Assembly: GCF_024707545.1 (NCBI RefSeq)
Contig: NZ_CP062229.1
Coordinates: 7,173,501 to 7,237,500 of the forward strand
From: Mesorhizobium onobrychidis
GTDB lineage: Bacteria; Pseudomonadota; Alphaproteobacteria; Rhizobiales; Rhizobiaceae
Length of the DNA stretch: 64,000 nt
Reading direction: 5' to 3'
How positions within the stretch are numbered: the first letter of the stretch is position 1; the number at the start of each line of letters is the position of its first letter. The notes below the pieces were generated by a model. That model had not been told where the DNA came from and made no database searches. It worked only from the letters and a program-made list of their open reading frames with translations. The translations under genes were made by a program, and so were the position numbers. Below, one piece after another: positions 34,647-43,802 of the stretch.

Positions 34647-35098
34647 ACCGGTCGGATGGCGATTGCCTGCGCGACCCACGCACCAGACGTTGTGAGAGGA
34701 GGGTCGCCGCTCGATGGTCAGGGCGGTGGAAGATCTGAGGGTGCTGACCGGTGGATTTTGTGTCGCCGGATGATGCGATGGCGAACGCCCTTTCGGCGGT
34801 GGCACTCAAGCGCGGCTGCGCGGTTCTGTTCGACGTACAGGCGGGCGCCGATATCCTGCATCCGCTCTAGCGCAATTCCAAGAACGGTCTTCCGTCCGGA
34901 ATTTAGCACAAACAAACGGTTAGAGTCTTTTTGGCTTTGATTGAGACAGTTCTGCCCGGGGGAATTTCGAGGGCCTCGGTGCAGGTCGGCGTCGCAACCC
35001 GCCGGACTTTCGCATTTGCATAAAGTTTCTCAGATATAAATTAGCTCTTCGTTATATTTGGTAGTTATATGCGGAGGTGCGATTCAAAAGGAGGAATC
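34647..35098. other. Gene-free stretch with broken frames
   Basis: A frame around 34745-34870 reads VSPDDAMANALSAVALKRGCAVLFDV and then stops; the family is not recognised. The remainder is AT-rich leader for the following secreted protein gene. Confidence 0.4.
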
Positions 35099-35914
35099 AT
35101 GACATCCCGAAAGACTCTTTTCGCCGCGCTTGCCGTGTTCGCGCTTCTGGCATCTCCGGCGCTGGCCGGTGCAGGCGGTAACGGCCATGGTGGCGGTAAC
35201 GGCCATGGTGGCGGTAACGGTAACGGCGGCGGCGGTAACGGCGGCGGCAATGGCAATGCTGGCGGCAATTCCGGCAATAGCGGTTCGCATGGCAAGTCGG
35301 CGTCAGCCAAGGGGCAGGTGGCCAAGGCCGAAACGGAGACGGTTGCAAGCGTTGACGACACTGAGCAGACCGCCTCTGTGTCCAAGGAAAAGAATATCCG
35401 TGCCAAGCTCGGCCGATTGAACTCGCTGCAGCGCAACGTCAACGCCTACATGAACTCCAAGAGCAAGAGGTTCGCTGCCGTACAGGCCTTTGCGTTGGCG
35501 TCCGCGAACGCCCAGAACGCACAGGCCGCGGCTGACAAGGCGGCCGCGGCGGCGGTCGACGCTCAGGCCCAATTGGATGCCCTGAACGCGCAGCTCGACA
35601 CGTTGAACGGGCTTACGCCTGACCAGATTGCAGCCATGACGCCCGAGGAACAGGCGGCCCTGCCGGGACAGATCGCGGATCTGGAAGCGCAGGTCGCGGC
35701 CCAGGAAACCACGGTCTCGGATGCCGAAGCAGCGGCTGCCGCGGCCCAGACGGCTGCCGACCAGGCCGCTGTCGGCACCGACGATGCATCGCTCGACGCG
35801 GCACTGGCCGACATGGCCAACAAGCCCGTCGACGCCGAGGTCACGGACTGGGCCAAGGGTGTGCTTGCCGACAAGATCGACCAGGTGGCCGCCAAGCTGG
35901 CTCCGGCGCCGTAA
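35099..35914 (+). CDS. Secreted Gly-rich, Ala-rich coiled-coil protein
   Basis: 271 residues from the ATG at 35099, preceded by aaaggaggaatc, a strong ribosome site; a longer start at 35069 has none. A signal peptide (TSRKTLFAALAVFALLASPALA) ends at an AxA cleavage site. Mature residues about 24-66 are Gly/Asn/His-rich repeats (GNGHGG units). The middle has KNIRAKLGRLNSLQRNVNAYMNSKSKRF, and residues about 140-250 are Ala-rich helical (AQNAQAAADKAAAAAVDAQ). It is probably exported to the periplasm or outside; its function is unknown. A terminator follows. It stands alone with its own promoter region. Confidence 0.8.
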   Translation: MTSRKTLFAALAVFALLASPALAGAGGNGHGGGNGHGGGNGNGGGGNGGGNGNAGGNSGNSGSHGKSASAKGQVAKAETETVASVDDTEQTASVSKEKNIRAKLGRLNSLQRNVNAYMNSKSKRFAAVQAFALASANAQNAQAAADKAAAAAVDAQAQLDALNAQLDTLNGLTPDQIAAMTPEEQAALPGQIADLEAQVAAQETTVSDAEAAAAAAQTAADQAAVGTDDASLDAALADMANKPVDAEVTDWAKGVLADKIDQVAAKLAPAP

Positions 35915-35949
35915 AGCCGATCGCGGCTGAACGACCCAGTCGAACGACC

Positions 35950-35983
35950 AAGCCGCCGGGTTTCGCCCGGCGGCTTTTTTTTG
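35950..35983 (+). terminator. Rho-independent terminator
   Basis: Stem gccgccggg/cccggcggc with loop tttcg, followed by eight T residues. It ends the Gly-rich secreted protein gene. Confidence 0.92.
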
Positions 35984-36100
35984 GCGGCACGACGGAAGAG
36001 GGGCGCGCTGTCCCGCCAGCGCCAAAAAGTTCCTGTGGGCGTCACCTGCCCTAGGGTCGGCGTCACCACGCACTGAGGGCTATCGGCGTCATCGGCCGAC

Positions 36101-36338
36101 GTGCTGCAGTCCGGCGGCGTTGCCAGTAGCGAAATAGGCCTCGCCCGGATCGGAGAACGGCGCCGCATCAATCGCGTTGCCGATGGCGGCCTGGGCCTGC
36201 CACCCAAGGTGGTTCAGGAACGGCTCGGCCATTCCTCTATCATGATGACGATGACGATGGACGTCTACGGGCAACTTGTTCCCGCGCGGCGATGATGCCG
36301 AGGAACTGGCTGCGGCCGAACGGGCACTTTTGGCCTGA
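36101..36338 (+). pseudogene. Tyrosine recombinase (integrase) C-terminal remnant
   Basis: The end of a phage-type integrase: LPPKVVQERLGHSSIMMT carries the conserved LGH box and MDVYGQL the catalytic Tyr. A six-base duplication gives MTMTMD instead of MTMD, and a frameshift follows in the last 20 codons (the next frame reads DDAEELAAAERALLA and stops at 36338). The upstream catalytic Arg block is missing. It is a relic of an integrated element. Confidence 0.7.
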
Positions 36339-36643
36339 CGCGACATGAACGCGACATGGAGCTAAAAAGCTCAACGATTTCAACCATCGACAGCAGGCTG
36401 AAAATCCGCATGCCGGTGGCTCGAATCCACTTCAAGGGCACCTGGCAATTTCAGCAGCTTATGCCATGGCCGCCGAGTTTGCTAATCAGTTGGCAGGGAT
36501 CAGCCCGTCGGTGTCACGGCATGCCGCGCAGCGTTCTCCCCCGGCGAAACATCTTTGCTCGCATTTGGCGGATGACGGATTTGATTTGCTTGGTGATCCC
36601 CTATCCTTAGGGCAAACTGCCTGCCGGGGCTCTAGGAGGCGAA
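36339..36643. other. Region after the integrase relic
   Basis: No gene recognised. A segment near 36415-36432 (ccggtggctcgaatccac) resembles a tRNA T-arm and could be an old attachment-site remnant, but no tRNA gene surrounds it. Confidence 0.3.
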
Positions 36644-37084
36644 ATGAGAGCACGCGCAGCAACGGTTGGAGATCTGGAAAATGTTTTCAGTGATCTGTCC
36701 AAGCGGATATCGGACGAGTACGTCGCGGCCGGCAAGGACAGCAAGATCGCCTACGACAATCTGATGATGAACTTGAAAGAAGGCCGTGCTCATGCGCTCG
36801 TGCAGGGCGAAAAAACCGTAGCGCTCATCGCGTGGCACGAGAATAGCGACGCCGCTGATACGCTGTTCGCCGCACAGGAGGATTTCTTCAGCGCCGCGAC
36901 CGTTCGCTTCTGCAAGCGGCACATTCGCCATATCCAGGCGCTCGCCGGCAACCTTCCCATTCACTCGCGCAGCTGGCTCCACAGACCGGACGTCGCAAAA
37001 TGGTTCCGGATAATCGGCTATGTCGAGCGAGGCCAGGAGAATGGCGCCAATTTGTTCGAACTGCCGCCGGCGCCCGCCGCCTAA
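36644..37084 (+). CDS. GNAT-like hypothetical protein of phage type
   Basis: 146 residues, with cta-ggaggc before the ATG. The N terminus RARAATVGDLENVFSDLSKRISDEY resembles GNAT-fold acyltransferase starts, and the middle has HALVQGEKTVALIAWHE. Later TVRFCKRHIRHIQALAGNLP and FRIIGYVERG match a family of short proteins I know from phages and proviruses. The acetyl-CoA loop is not obvious, so activity is uncertain. Together with the integrase relic upstream it suggests a prophage or island remnant. Confidence 0.6.
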   Translation: MRARAATVGDLENVFSDLSKRISDEYVAAGKDSKIAYDNLMMNLKEGRAHALVQGEKTVALIAWHENSDAADTLFAAQEDFFSAATVRFCKRHIRHIQALAGNLPIHSRSWLHRPDVAKWFRIIGYVERGQENGANLFELPPAPAA

Positions 37085-37813
37085 GAAATCTCGGCGTGCT
37101 GCGAAACCTGCCGTCGAGTTCCGGTGGCGCGACGCTTATATCGGCGTGCCGATGATTGAATCCAATCGTACCGCCGCTCCGATGCGCCAGCCAAAAAAGC
37201 CCGCCGCTCCATTTGCGAAGCGGCGGCCCCATATTTGGGGACGATTTCCGGGCTGTTGCCCGGCATTGCTTGCCGTGCAATTCACGTGCCAGACGACTGG
37301 CCCATAATGGGTCACCGCACCGGGAAGCGCGAACCATCCTCCGCGATCACACCACTGCCATACCGCGAAATTCCTGTTATATTTGCTTGCGGCGGACCTG
37401 ATTTCCGCCTGGCCGGCGCCCATCAGGCAATCTACCCCAACGCCCCCCCAAAGTGGCGCCGGCCATCCTTCCCCGCCGACCCAATCTTCGCCACCGACCA
37501 ATCTTCGCCACCGATGTCGTCAGGCACGCCGTTCGAGGGCGAAGCTTGCGCGTGATCGTCGTCAGGCCCGACAGTCAGCGGCAGCGGTTCGAATCCGCCT
37601 GCAGAGCGGCGGACGTTCAACTCGAAACGCCCGGCTGGCGATTCCAATCCGACAGATCGCCTGGAACGGCAGGACGATCCGACATAAATCCAAGAAACCG
37701 CTAGCAAGCCGCGGCCAGAAAGTGTTGAAGACCGTGCCGATCGCATTGAACGCGTCGCGATCCGGTTGCACTCGGCAAGGCTTGATGATTTGTTGCCGCT
37801 TCAAGGAGAATGA
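37085..37813. other. Gene-poor region with short tandem repeat
   Basis: No convincing gene. Two adjacent copies of ccaatcttcgccaccga occur at 37480-37513. Frames in 37555-37700 (VVRPDSQRQRFESACRAADV) look like part of a gene but are interrupted by stops. Confidence 0.45.
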
Positions 37814-38158
37814 ATGATGCGCGAGCCTGTCGGTCAAGACGAATATGGGTCGGCCAACCCCTTCGACCCGGACGACCTGACGACGTTGAACGTGATAGGG
37901 CCGGGTGTGGCCAGCAACGATTTCGAGAAATACGCGGTCGCCGTGATCATCGTTTTCGGCGCTCTCATCATTGGCGGCTTGATGGCCGCAACCCTGGCCT
38001 TGGGGCACCGCAACGGCTTCCTGTACGCGCTTGGCGGCGCCACCGCGGCGTGGATATCCGGAAATGCGCTTCTGCTCGATCGGCCGCGTATCTATGCGTT
38101 GTTCGTCGGCATCGCGGCGGTGATGCTGATTGCGTCCACCATCACGCTGGTCATCTGA
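37814..38158 (+). CDS. Small hypothetical membrane protein
   Basis: 114 residues, with caaggag before the ATG. After a polar N terminus (DEYGSANPFDPDD) there are three hydrophobic segments: VAVIIVFGALIIGGLMAATLA, FLYALGGATAAWISGNALLL and YALFVGIAAVMLIASTITLVI. It is predicted to lie in the inner membrane. No family is recognised and there is no operon partner. Confidence 0.6.
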   Translation: MMREPVGQDEYGSANPFDPDDLTTLNVIGPGVASNDFEKYAVAVIIVFGALIIGGLMAATLALGHRNGFLYALGGATAAWISGNALLLDRPRIYALFVGIAAVMLIASTITLVI

Positions 38159-38341
38159 CGGGTCTGCCGATATTCAGGTGATGCCGGCCTGCGAATGGTG
38201 GTCTCCTGCGCTTCCGGTACTCACGTACCGAAAGTACGCTCCGTTCCGGTTCTCGGAAACCACGCAGTCTGGTCGCTTCGCGCCCGTCTTCGACTCCGGC
38301 TCGGCCTGACCTGAATCTCAACAGACCCGGGCGCACGAATT

Positions 38342-38983
38342 CTAATATCCGATGGCCTCGCCGGAAGCGGCGCGGCTGTCGATGGCGCCGTTGTAGCGGC
38401 CGCCGCCGCCCTTCTCGATTTCCGCCAGGCTCTTTCCGCCGACCAGAATGCCGGCCGCCTCACCCCAGGTCGCGTCGGCGAGATCGAGGTGGTAGCCCAT
38501 GCTGGCAAGCAGTTTTTCGGTGTCCGGCGACAGGCCGAACGGCTCGATATAGACCGTGTCGGGCAGCCATTGGTGGTGGATGCGCGGCGCGTCGATCGCC
38601 TCCTGGATGTTCATGCCGTGATCGACGACATTGACGATCGCTTCCAGCGTGATGGTGATGATGCGCGAGCCGCCGGGGCTGCCGATGACCATGAACGGCT
38701 TACCGTCTTTGGCGACGATGGTCGGGCTCATCGACGACAGCGGCGTCTTCCTCGGCGCGATGGCATTCGCCTCGCCCTGGACGAGGCCGTAGAGATTGGG
38801 CACGCCCGGTTTCTGGGTGAAATCGTCCATCTCGTTGTTGAGCAGGATGCCGGTGCCGCCAGCGACGACGCCGGCGCCGAACGAACCGTTCAGCGTGTAG
38901 GTCACCGCGACGGCGTTGCCGTCATTGTCGATGATCGAATAATGCGTCGTCTCCTGGCTCTCGCCAAAACCCTTCGGCATCAA
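38342..38983 (-). pseudogene. Duplicated 3' third of the ggt gene
   Basis: This 642-base block appears identical to 40741-41382, the C-terminal 213 codons of gamma-glutamyltransferase, including the catalytic Thr (QETTHYS) and the stop codon. It has no 5' part. At 38983 the match breaks into the serine recombinase fragment, and at 38342 it breaks at the ggt stop codon. Identity at every base I compared points to recent duplication. On its own it cannot form a working enzyme, though it holds almost the whole small subunit. Confidence 0.93.
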
Positions 38984-38985
38984 CC

Positions 38986-39534
38986 AGGCAGACCACCGAG
39001 AACCAGATTCAGGAAATCGAAGCCGCAGGCTTCCACGTCGAGCCGCGCCGCAGCATCACCGAGACGGTTTCCGGAAGCACGGCCATTGCGCAACGGCAGG
39101 GCTTCACGCGGCTTATCGATCGGCTGGAATCAGGGGACGTACTGATCGTGACCAAGCTTGATCGTCTCGGCCGCGACGCCATCGACGTCAGCTCCACGGT
39201 CCGGACGCTGGCCGAAATGGGCGAGCGCGTTCATTGCCTCGCTCTTGGCGGCGTCGACCTTACCAGCTCGGCCGGGACGATGACCATGAACGTGCTCAAT
39301 GCTGTCGCACAGTTCGAGCGGGATTTGCTGATCGAACGCACCCAGTCCGGCCTCAAACGCGCCAAGTCGGAAGGCAAGGCTCTCGGTCGCCCCTCGACCC
39401 TCAGCGAAAGGCAGAAGCAGGACGTGCGCGACGATCTGGCCATGAGTGTTTCGGCCGCCGCCAGAAAGTTTGCGACCAGCCGGCAGACGATCATGCGCAT
39501 TCGTGACGAAAGCTCACGATCCGTTCGACCTTAG
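38986..39534 (+). pseudogene. Serine resolvase/invertase missing its N terminus
   Basis: The frame runs without stop from the duplication junction: [20 protein letters not shown], then [52 protein letters not shown] and a C-terminal helix-turn-helix ([19 protein letters not shown]). In full-length resolvases about 10-12 residues precede this, including the catalytic Ser of the YxRVST motif. The ggt copy replaced exactly that part, so the protein lacks its nucleophile. An internal ATG at 39148 could give a truncated DNA-binding product. Confidence 0.85.
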
Positions 39535-39603
39535 CGTGTCTGGGGGGAACAGTTCTTATTCCGACCCCTCATAGAATCGATTTGCAACCCGGGCTAGCCA
39601 ACA

Positions 39604-40326
39604 TCAGGGCTTGGCAGCAATCAGAACATAACCCCGCGTACGGTTGGCATTGTCCGAGTCCTGCGTGTTCATCGCGTTAAATAGGTCGGCTGTCGTCACC
39701 CAGACGGGGGGATATTTGTAGCGGGCAACGTCGAGGATGAGGAAACGGTCGGTCTCGGCATCATAGGCGGCCAAAGGCGAGATGTGGCCGCCTTTTTCCT
39801 GGCCCATGGCTTTGCGCAAGTAATTGACGATGACAAACTGCTTTTTGGCCGCGAGATAGCCTCGGGCTTCCTTGCGGAAGGTGTCCAGGCTGCTGTCAGC
39901 AGCATGTCGCACTTCAACCTGCACGGGCTGCAAGGCAAGAAGGCCACCCAATTCATCTAAGGTCATGCCCTGCTTTTTGATTGTCTCAGCCGGAATGACC
40001 TGCTCGCTGCGGGCATCCAGAAGATTGTCCTGAGTGAAGGTGCTGTAGGGGTCATACTCGGGCACTGGTGGGGCTGGAACGCCAATGGCATTCAGAACCA
40101 TGACACTGCTGGCCACCCCACAAAAAGCTTGGTTCTTCTGGGTGACGAAATTTATGGCCAGCGGAAAATAGGCTTCCCGGGCATCGGCCTCGATCAGGAG
40201 CGTTTCACCGGCATCGGAAGCCGCCCCGATGAGATTTGCCGGCAGTGGCAACGTCTCGGCTCTGGCCTCCATCGAGGCCAATAACGTGGCAAACAGTGCG
40301 AGTCGAATGACATGCTTCATGAACAT
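39604..40326 (-). CDS. Phytochelatin synthase-like glutathione-processing protein
   Basis: 240 residues (or a little shorter from MKHVIRL). A signal peptide ends near MEARA. The papain-like domain has NQAFCGVASSVMVLNA with the catalytic Cys, HISPLAAYDAETDRFLILDVARYKYPPVWV with the catalytic His and Asp, and the family's PYSTFTQDNLL segment. Plant enzymes make phytochelatins from glutathione; bacterial single-domain forms mostly hydrolyse glutathione to gamma-Glu-Cys and glycine. It is about 400 bases from ggt and on the same strand, so the two could act in turn on extracytoplasmic glutathione. Confidence 0.85.
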   Translation of the reverse strand: MFMKHVIRLALFATLLASMEARAETLPLPANLIGAASDAGETLLIEADAREAYFPLAINFVTQKNQAFCGVASSVMVLNAIGVPAPPVPEYDPYSTFTQDNLLDARSEQVIPAETIKKQGMTLDELGGLLALQPVQVEVRHAADSSLDTFRKEARGYLAAKKQFVIVNYLRKAMGQEKGGHISPLAAYDAETDRFLILDVARYKYPPVWVTTADLFNAMNTQDSDNANRTRGYVLIAAKP

Positions 40327-40740
40327 CGTCGCGCTCCTTGGCTAATCACTCTTCGGCCTGACAAACTTGCTCCTACGTTTCGCAACTGTCCAGAGGAGCT
40401 TCGGCGCAGTGAGAGCCATCTGTGACCCCTGATGTGAGTGACCCAGGTGGTTTGCGGCGTTTCTCCGACAACGGAAGCTGGAACGGTTTACAGGCGGATT
40501 CTTCATTATCGGGAACGGGCCTCCTGGTCGTCATTGCGGCGGCATTTTTCCTTGCCTCGAAGGCTAGAGCCGGAGAACTGGACACCGCTTGCACCTTCCG
40601 CGAAGCTGCCAATTTCCCCGCGGGGGAAATTGGCTGGCAGGGTGCTGTCCCTCGACCTCTCAAGGCTAGGTTCCTCGCCCGCCGCGAAGCGGGGGGATCG
40701 CGTCGACCATTGCGCTGGTCACTTAACTCAAGCGAATAAC

Positions 40741-42474
40741 CTAATATCCGATGGCCTCGCCGGAAGCGGCGCGGCTGTCGATGGCGCCGTTGTAGCGGCC
40801 GCCGCCGCCCTTCTCGATTTCCGCCAGGCTCTTTCCGCCGACCAGAATGCCGGCCGCCTCACCCCAGGTCGCGTCGGCGAGATCGAGGTGGTAGCCCATG
40901 CTGGCAAGCAGTTTTTCGGTGTCCGGCGACAGGCCGAACGGCTCGATATAGACCGTGTCGGGCAGCCATTGGTGGTGGATGCGCGGCGCGTCGATCGCCT
41001 CCTGGATGTTCATGCCGTGATCGACGACATTGACGATCGCTTCCAGCGTGATGGTGATGATGCGCGAGCCGCCGGGGCTGCCGATGACCATGAACGGCTT
41101 ACCGTCTTTGGCGACGATGGTCGGGCTCATCGACGACAGCGGCGTCTTCCTCGGCGCGATGGCATTCGCCTCGCCCTGGACGAGGCCGTAGAGATTGGGC
41201 ACGCCCGGTTTCTGGGTGAAATCGTCCATCTCGTTGTTGAGCAGGATGCCGGTGCCGCCAGCGACGACGCCGGCGCCGAACGAACCGTTCAGCGTGTAGG
41301 TCACCGCGACGGCGTTGCCGTCATTGTCGATGATCGAATAATGCGTCGTCTCCTGGCTCTCGCCAAAACCCTTCGGCATCAATTCCTGCGACACGCCGGC
41401 CCGGAACGGATCGATCTTTTCGCGGATTTCTTTCGCATAATTTTTGTCGAGCAGCTTTTCGACCGGGTTGTCGACGAAGTCGGGATCGCCGAGCGCCAAG
41501 TTGCGATCGACATAGGCGTGGCGCATCGCCTCGACCATGATCTGGACCGTCTGGGCAGAACCCGCGCCGAGATAGGACAGCGGGTAGAATTCCAGCACGT
41601 TGAGAATCTCGCAGATGATGACGCCGCCCGAGCTCGGCGGCGGCGAGGAGGTGATCTCATAGCCACGGTAGTTGCAGGTCACCGGCTCGAGTTCGCGAAC
41701 CGCGTAGTTCTCGAAATCCGCCTTGGCCAGAATGCCGCCCTTCTCCGCGCTCGCCTTGACGATGCCGTCGGCGATCGGTCCTTTGTAGAAGGCATCGCGA
41801 CCTTCATTCGATATGGCCGAGAGCGAGGCGGCGAGATCGGCCTGGACGAGGCGCTCGCCGGTGGCATAAGGCTTGGCGCCCGGCTTCAGGAAGATGGCGG
41901 CCGCCGCTGGGTCCTTGGCCAGCCGCGCGGCCCCGCCTTCGAGCGAGGTCACGTCGCCCTGCTCCAGCACGAAGCCGTCCCTGGCATAGCGGATGGCCGG
42001 CGCCATCAAGTCCTGCCGCGTCAGCGTGCCGTATTTTTCCCGCGCGGTCTCGAAGCCGGCCACCGAGCCCGGCACGCCGACAGCGAGATAACCGTCGAGG
42101 CTGGCGCCCTTCACCGGCTTGCCGTCCTTATCGAGATACATGGTTTTCGTCGAGGCGAGCGGCGCCAGCTCGCGGAAATCCAGAAAGGTCGAGCGGCCGT
42201 CCTTGAAGCGGATGGTCATGAAGCCGCCGCCGCCGATATTGCCGGCGTTCGGATAGACCACAGCCAGTGCATAGCCGACGGCGACCGCCGCATCGACGGC
42301 GTTGCCGCCCTTCTTCAGCACCTCGACGCCGACTTCAGACGCCAGATGCTGGGCGGTCACCACCATGCCATGCTCGCCCTTCGCCGGCTGCGGCGAGGCG
42401 GCCAATGCAGCCGCCAGCGGCGCAAAGGTCAAGGTGAGGGAAAGACCGACGGCGATTAGGGTGCGGCGGTGCAT
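40741..42474 (-). CDS. ggt: Gamma-glutamyltransferase
   Basis: 577 residues from MHRRTLIAVGLSLTLTFAPLAAALA, a signal peptide; an open frame continues upstream to 42618 but lacks signal character. A periplasmic autoprocessing Ntn hydrolase. GGNAVDAAVAVGYALAVV and GNIGGGGFMTIRF are in the large subunit, and the processing site Thr is in [50 protein letters not shown] lies in the small subunit. It cleaves the gamma-glutamyl bond of glutathione or transfers it to amino acids. Its C-terminal 213 codons are duplicated at 38342-38983. It is 155 bases from an IS481 element. Confidence 0.95.
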   Translation of the reverse strand: MHRRTLIAVGLSLTLTFAPLAAALAASPQPAKGEHGMVVTAQHLASEVGVEVLKKGGNAVDAAVAVGYALAVVYPNAGNIGGGGFMTIRFKDGRSTFLDFRELAPLASTKTMYLDKDGKPVKGASLDGYLAVGVPGSVAGFETAREKYGTLTRQDLMAPAIRYARDGFVLEQGDVTSLEGGAARLAKDPAAAAIFLKPGAKPYATGERLVQADLAASLSAISNEGRDAFYKGPIADGIVKASAEKGGILAKADFENYAVRELEPVTCNYRGYEITSSPPPSSGGVIICEILNVLEFYPLSYLGAGSAQTVQIMVEAMRHAYVDRNLALGDPDFVDNPVEKLLDKNYAKEIREKIDPFRAGVSQELMPKGFGESQETTHYSIIDNDGNAVAVTYTLNGSFGAGVVAGGTGILLNNEMDDFTQKPGVPNLYGLVQGEANAIAPRKTPLSSMSPTIVAKDGKPFMVIGSPGGSRIITITLEAIVNVVDHGMNIQEAIDAPRIHHQWLPDTVYIEPFGLSPDTEKLLASMGYHLDLADATWGEAAGILVGGKSLAEIEKGGGGRYNGAIDSRAASGEAIGY

Positions 42475-42623
42475 GGCCGTTCTCCGGGGCGTGGGATGCG
42501 CCCAGAAGAAACTGTTAGAGGGGGCGAGTCCATGGCAATAGAACGGAAAGGGATTGGTGCAGCCCTCACCGGCCGCTTCGCAAGCCGCCGTTGCGATCTT
42601 CGGCTGATGTAACGGCATGGATC

Positions 42624-43574
42624 CTAGGTGTTTAGTCCCGGCATTTGATGGGTGGGATCGAGTCGGAACCGTTCGGGCTCTTTTGCCCAGATTTTGCAGA
42701 TGAATTCGTGGGGCGTGAGGCCCTTGAGGGTCTTAAGCCGGCGCGCGAAATTGTAAGCTAAGATGAAGTCGGCGAGATGCCGACGCAGTTGCTCGTGATC
42801 GTCATAGTGGAAGCGCTTGACGGTGGCGTCCTTGATGGTCCGATTCATCCGCTCGACCTGGCCGTTCGTCCAGGGATGGTTGATCTTTGTGAGCCGGTGC
42901 TCGATGCCATGTTCGTCGCAGATGCCGTCGAAGATGTGCTGAAGGGCATGCCGGTCGCAGGTCCGGTTGGCGAACTGAATGCCGTTGTCGGTCAGAATGG
43001 TATGGATGGCATAGGGCACGGTCGCGATCAGGTTGCGAAGGAATTGGGCCACCGCCATCTTGCCCGCCGTCGGGTGCAATTCCGCATAGGCGAATTTCGA
43101 CGTCCGATCGATGGCCAAGAAAAGGCGCAGCTTGCCCTCGGCGGTCTGCACCTCGGCGAGGTCGATATGGAAATAGCCGAGCGGATAGGCGTTGAACTTC
43201 TTCCTGGCCGGCTTGTCGGCGTCCACCTGCGGCAGCCGCGAAATGCCATGGCGCTGAAGGCAGCGATGCAACGACGAGCGCGTCAGATGCGGGATCGAGG
43301 GCTGTAGGGCATAGAGACAATCATCCAGCGCCAGCAACGTGTGCTTGCGAAAGGCGACGATCACCGCTTCCTCTTCGAGCGACAGCACTGTCGATCTTGG
43401 TTTCTTCGGGCCGGTGGGAAGATCGGCGGTCGAGATCCGGTTCCTCCACTTTCTAACTGTCTTCTGATCGATGCCGTAGCGCTTGGCCAGCGCTCTCAGG
43501 CTCTCTTGACTATGCTGTATCGCTCGACGGACTGCCTCTGTCGTCGTGGCGCGGCGGTGTAGAACCTGTCCCAT
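42624..43574 (-). CDS. IS481-family transposase
   Basis: 316 residues. The N-terminal helix-turn-helix (SLRALAKRYGIDQKTVRKWRNR) is followed by an rve integrase core: YFHIDLAEVQT with the first Asp, LTDNGIQFANR with the second Asp, and NGQVERMNRTIKDATVKRF with the catalytic Glu, completing the DDE triad. The stop codon falls just outside the left terminal repeat (42624, element starts at 42629), so the last codons come from the target. The gene is intact. Confidence 0.93.
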   Translation of the reverse strand: MGQVLHRRATTTEAVRRAIQHSQESLRALAKRYGIDQKTVRKWRNRISTADLPTGPKKPRSTVLSLEEEAVIVAFRKHTLLALDDCLYALQPSIPHLTRSSLHRCLQRHGISRLPQVDADKPARKKFNAYPLGYFHIDLAEVQTAEGKLRLFLAIDRTSKFAYAELHPTAGKMAVAQFLRNLIATVPYAIHTILTDNGIQFANRTCDRHALQHIFDGICDEHGIEHRLTKINHPWTNGQVERMNRTIKDATVKRFHYDDHEQLRRHLADFILAYNFARRLKTLKGLTPHEFICKIWAKEPERFRLDPTHQMPGLNT

Positions 43575-43630
43575 AGCGCATCCTTTGATTCGGACGGCAA
43601 TGATGCGCCATTAAAGTCCGGGATCAAACA
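42629..43630 (-). mobile_element. IS481-family insertion sequence, 1002 bases
   Basis: Imperfect terminal inverted repeats start tgtttagtcccgg at the left and, read inward from the right, tgtttgatcccgg. A six-base target duplication CCTAGG lies directly outside each end. It carries a single transposase gene on the minus strand. It looks complete and possibly active. Confidence 0.9.
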
Positions 43631-43764
43631 CCTAGGATCCATGCCGTTACCTCTCAGCGTCGCAGCGTTGGGCAAGCCCCATGCTTCACGCTTCAGCCAT
43701 TTTGTTCTTGCTTTGTGCCGGCCACTATGCTAGTAATTCAACGATGGTGCTGATTTGCGCCGCG

Positions 43765-43788
43765 ACCCGCCTCAAGCGGGTTTTTTTC
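43765..43788 (+). terminator. Rho-independent terminator (+ orientation)
   Basis: Stem acccgc/gcgggt with loop ctcaa, followed by seven T residues. It lies between the IS481 copy and rhaI and reads on +, although no upstream + gene is visible; it may be a remnant or serve an unseen small RNA. Confidence 0.7.
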
Positions 43789-43802
43789 GTTTCGGGCCGG
43801 TA

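Larger units (their letters stand above)
42611..43648. repeat. Palindromic repeat interrupted by IS481
   Basis: The flanks of the IS are inverted copies of each other: aacggcatggatcctagg at 42611-42628 and cctaggatccatgccgtt at 43631-43648. Removing the IS and one CCTAGG leaves the perfect 30-base palindrome with core ggatCCTAGGatcc. The same motif bounds the repeat at 60803-60990. Confidence 0.85.

Noticed and set aside
37480..37513. Tandem 17-base repeat as a possible CRISPR
   Set aside because: Only two adjacent copies with no spacers and no cas genes in the window.
38489..39145. A + frame joining antisense ggt sequence to resolvase DNA
   Set aside because: It exists only because of the duplication junction and reads the resolvase out of frame.
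40438..42459. A 673-codon open frame antisense to ggt
   Set aside because: Arg/Asp/Gly-rich mirror of ggt without domains; the opposite strand encodes a complete enzyme.
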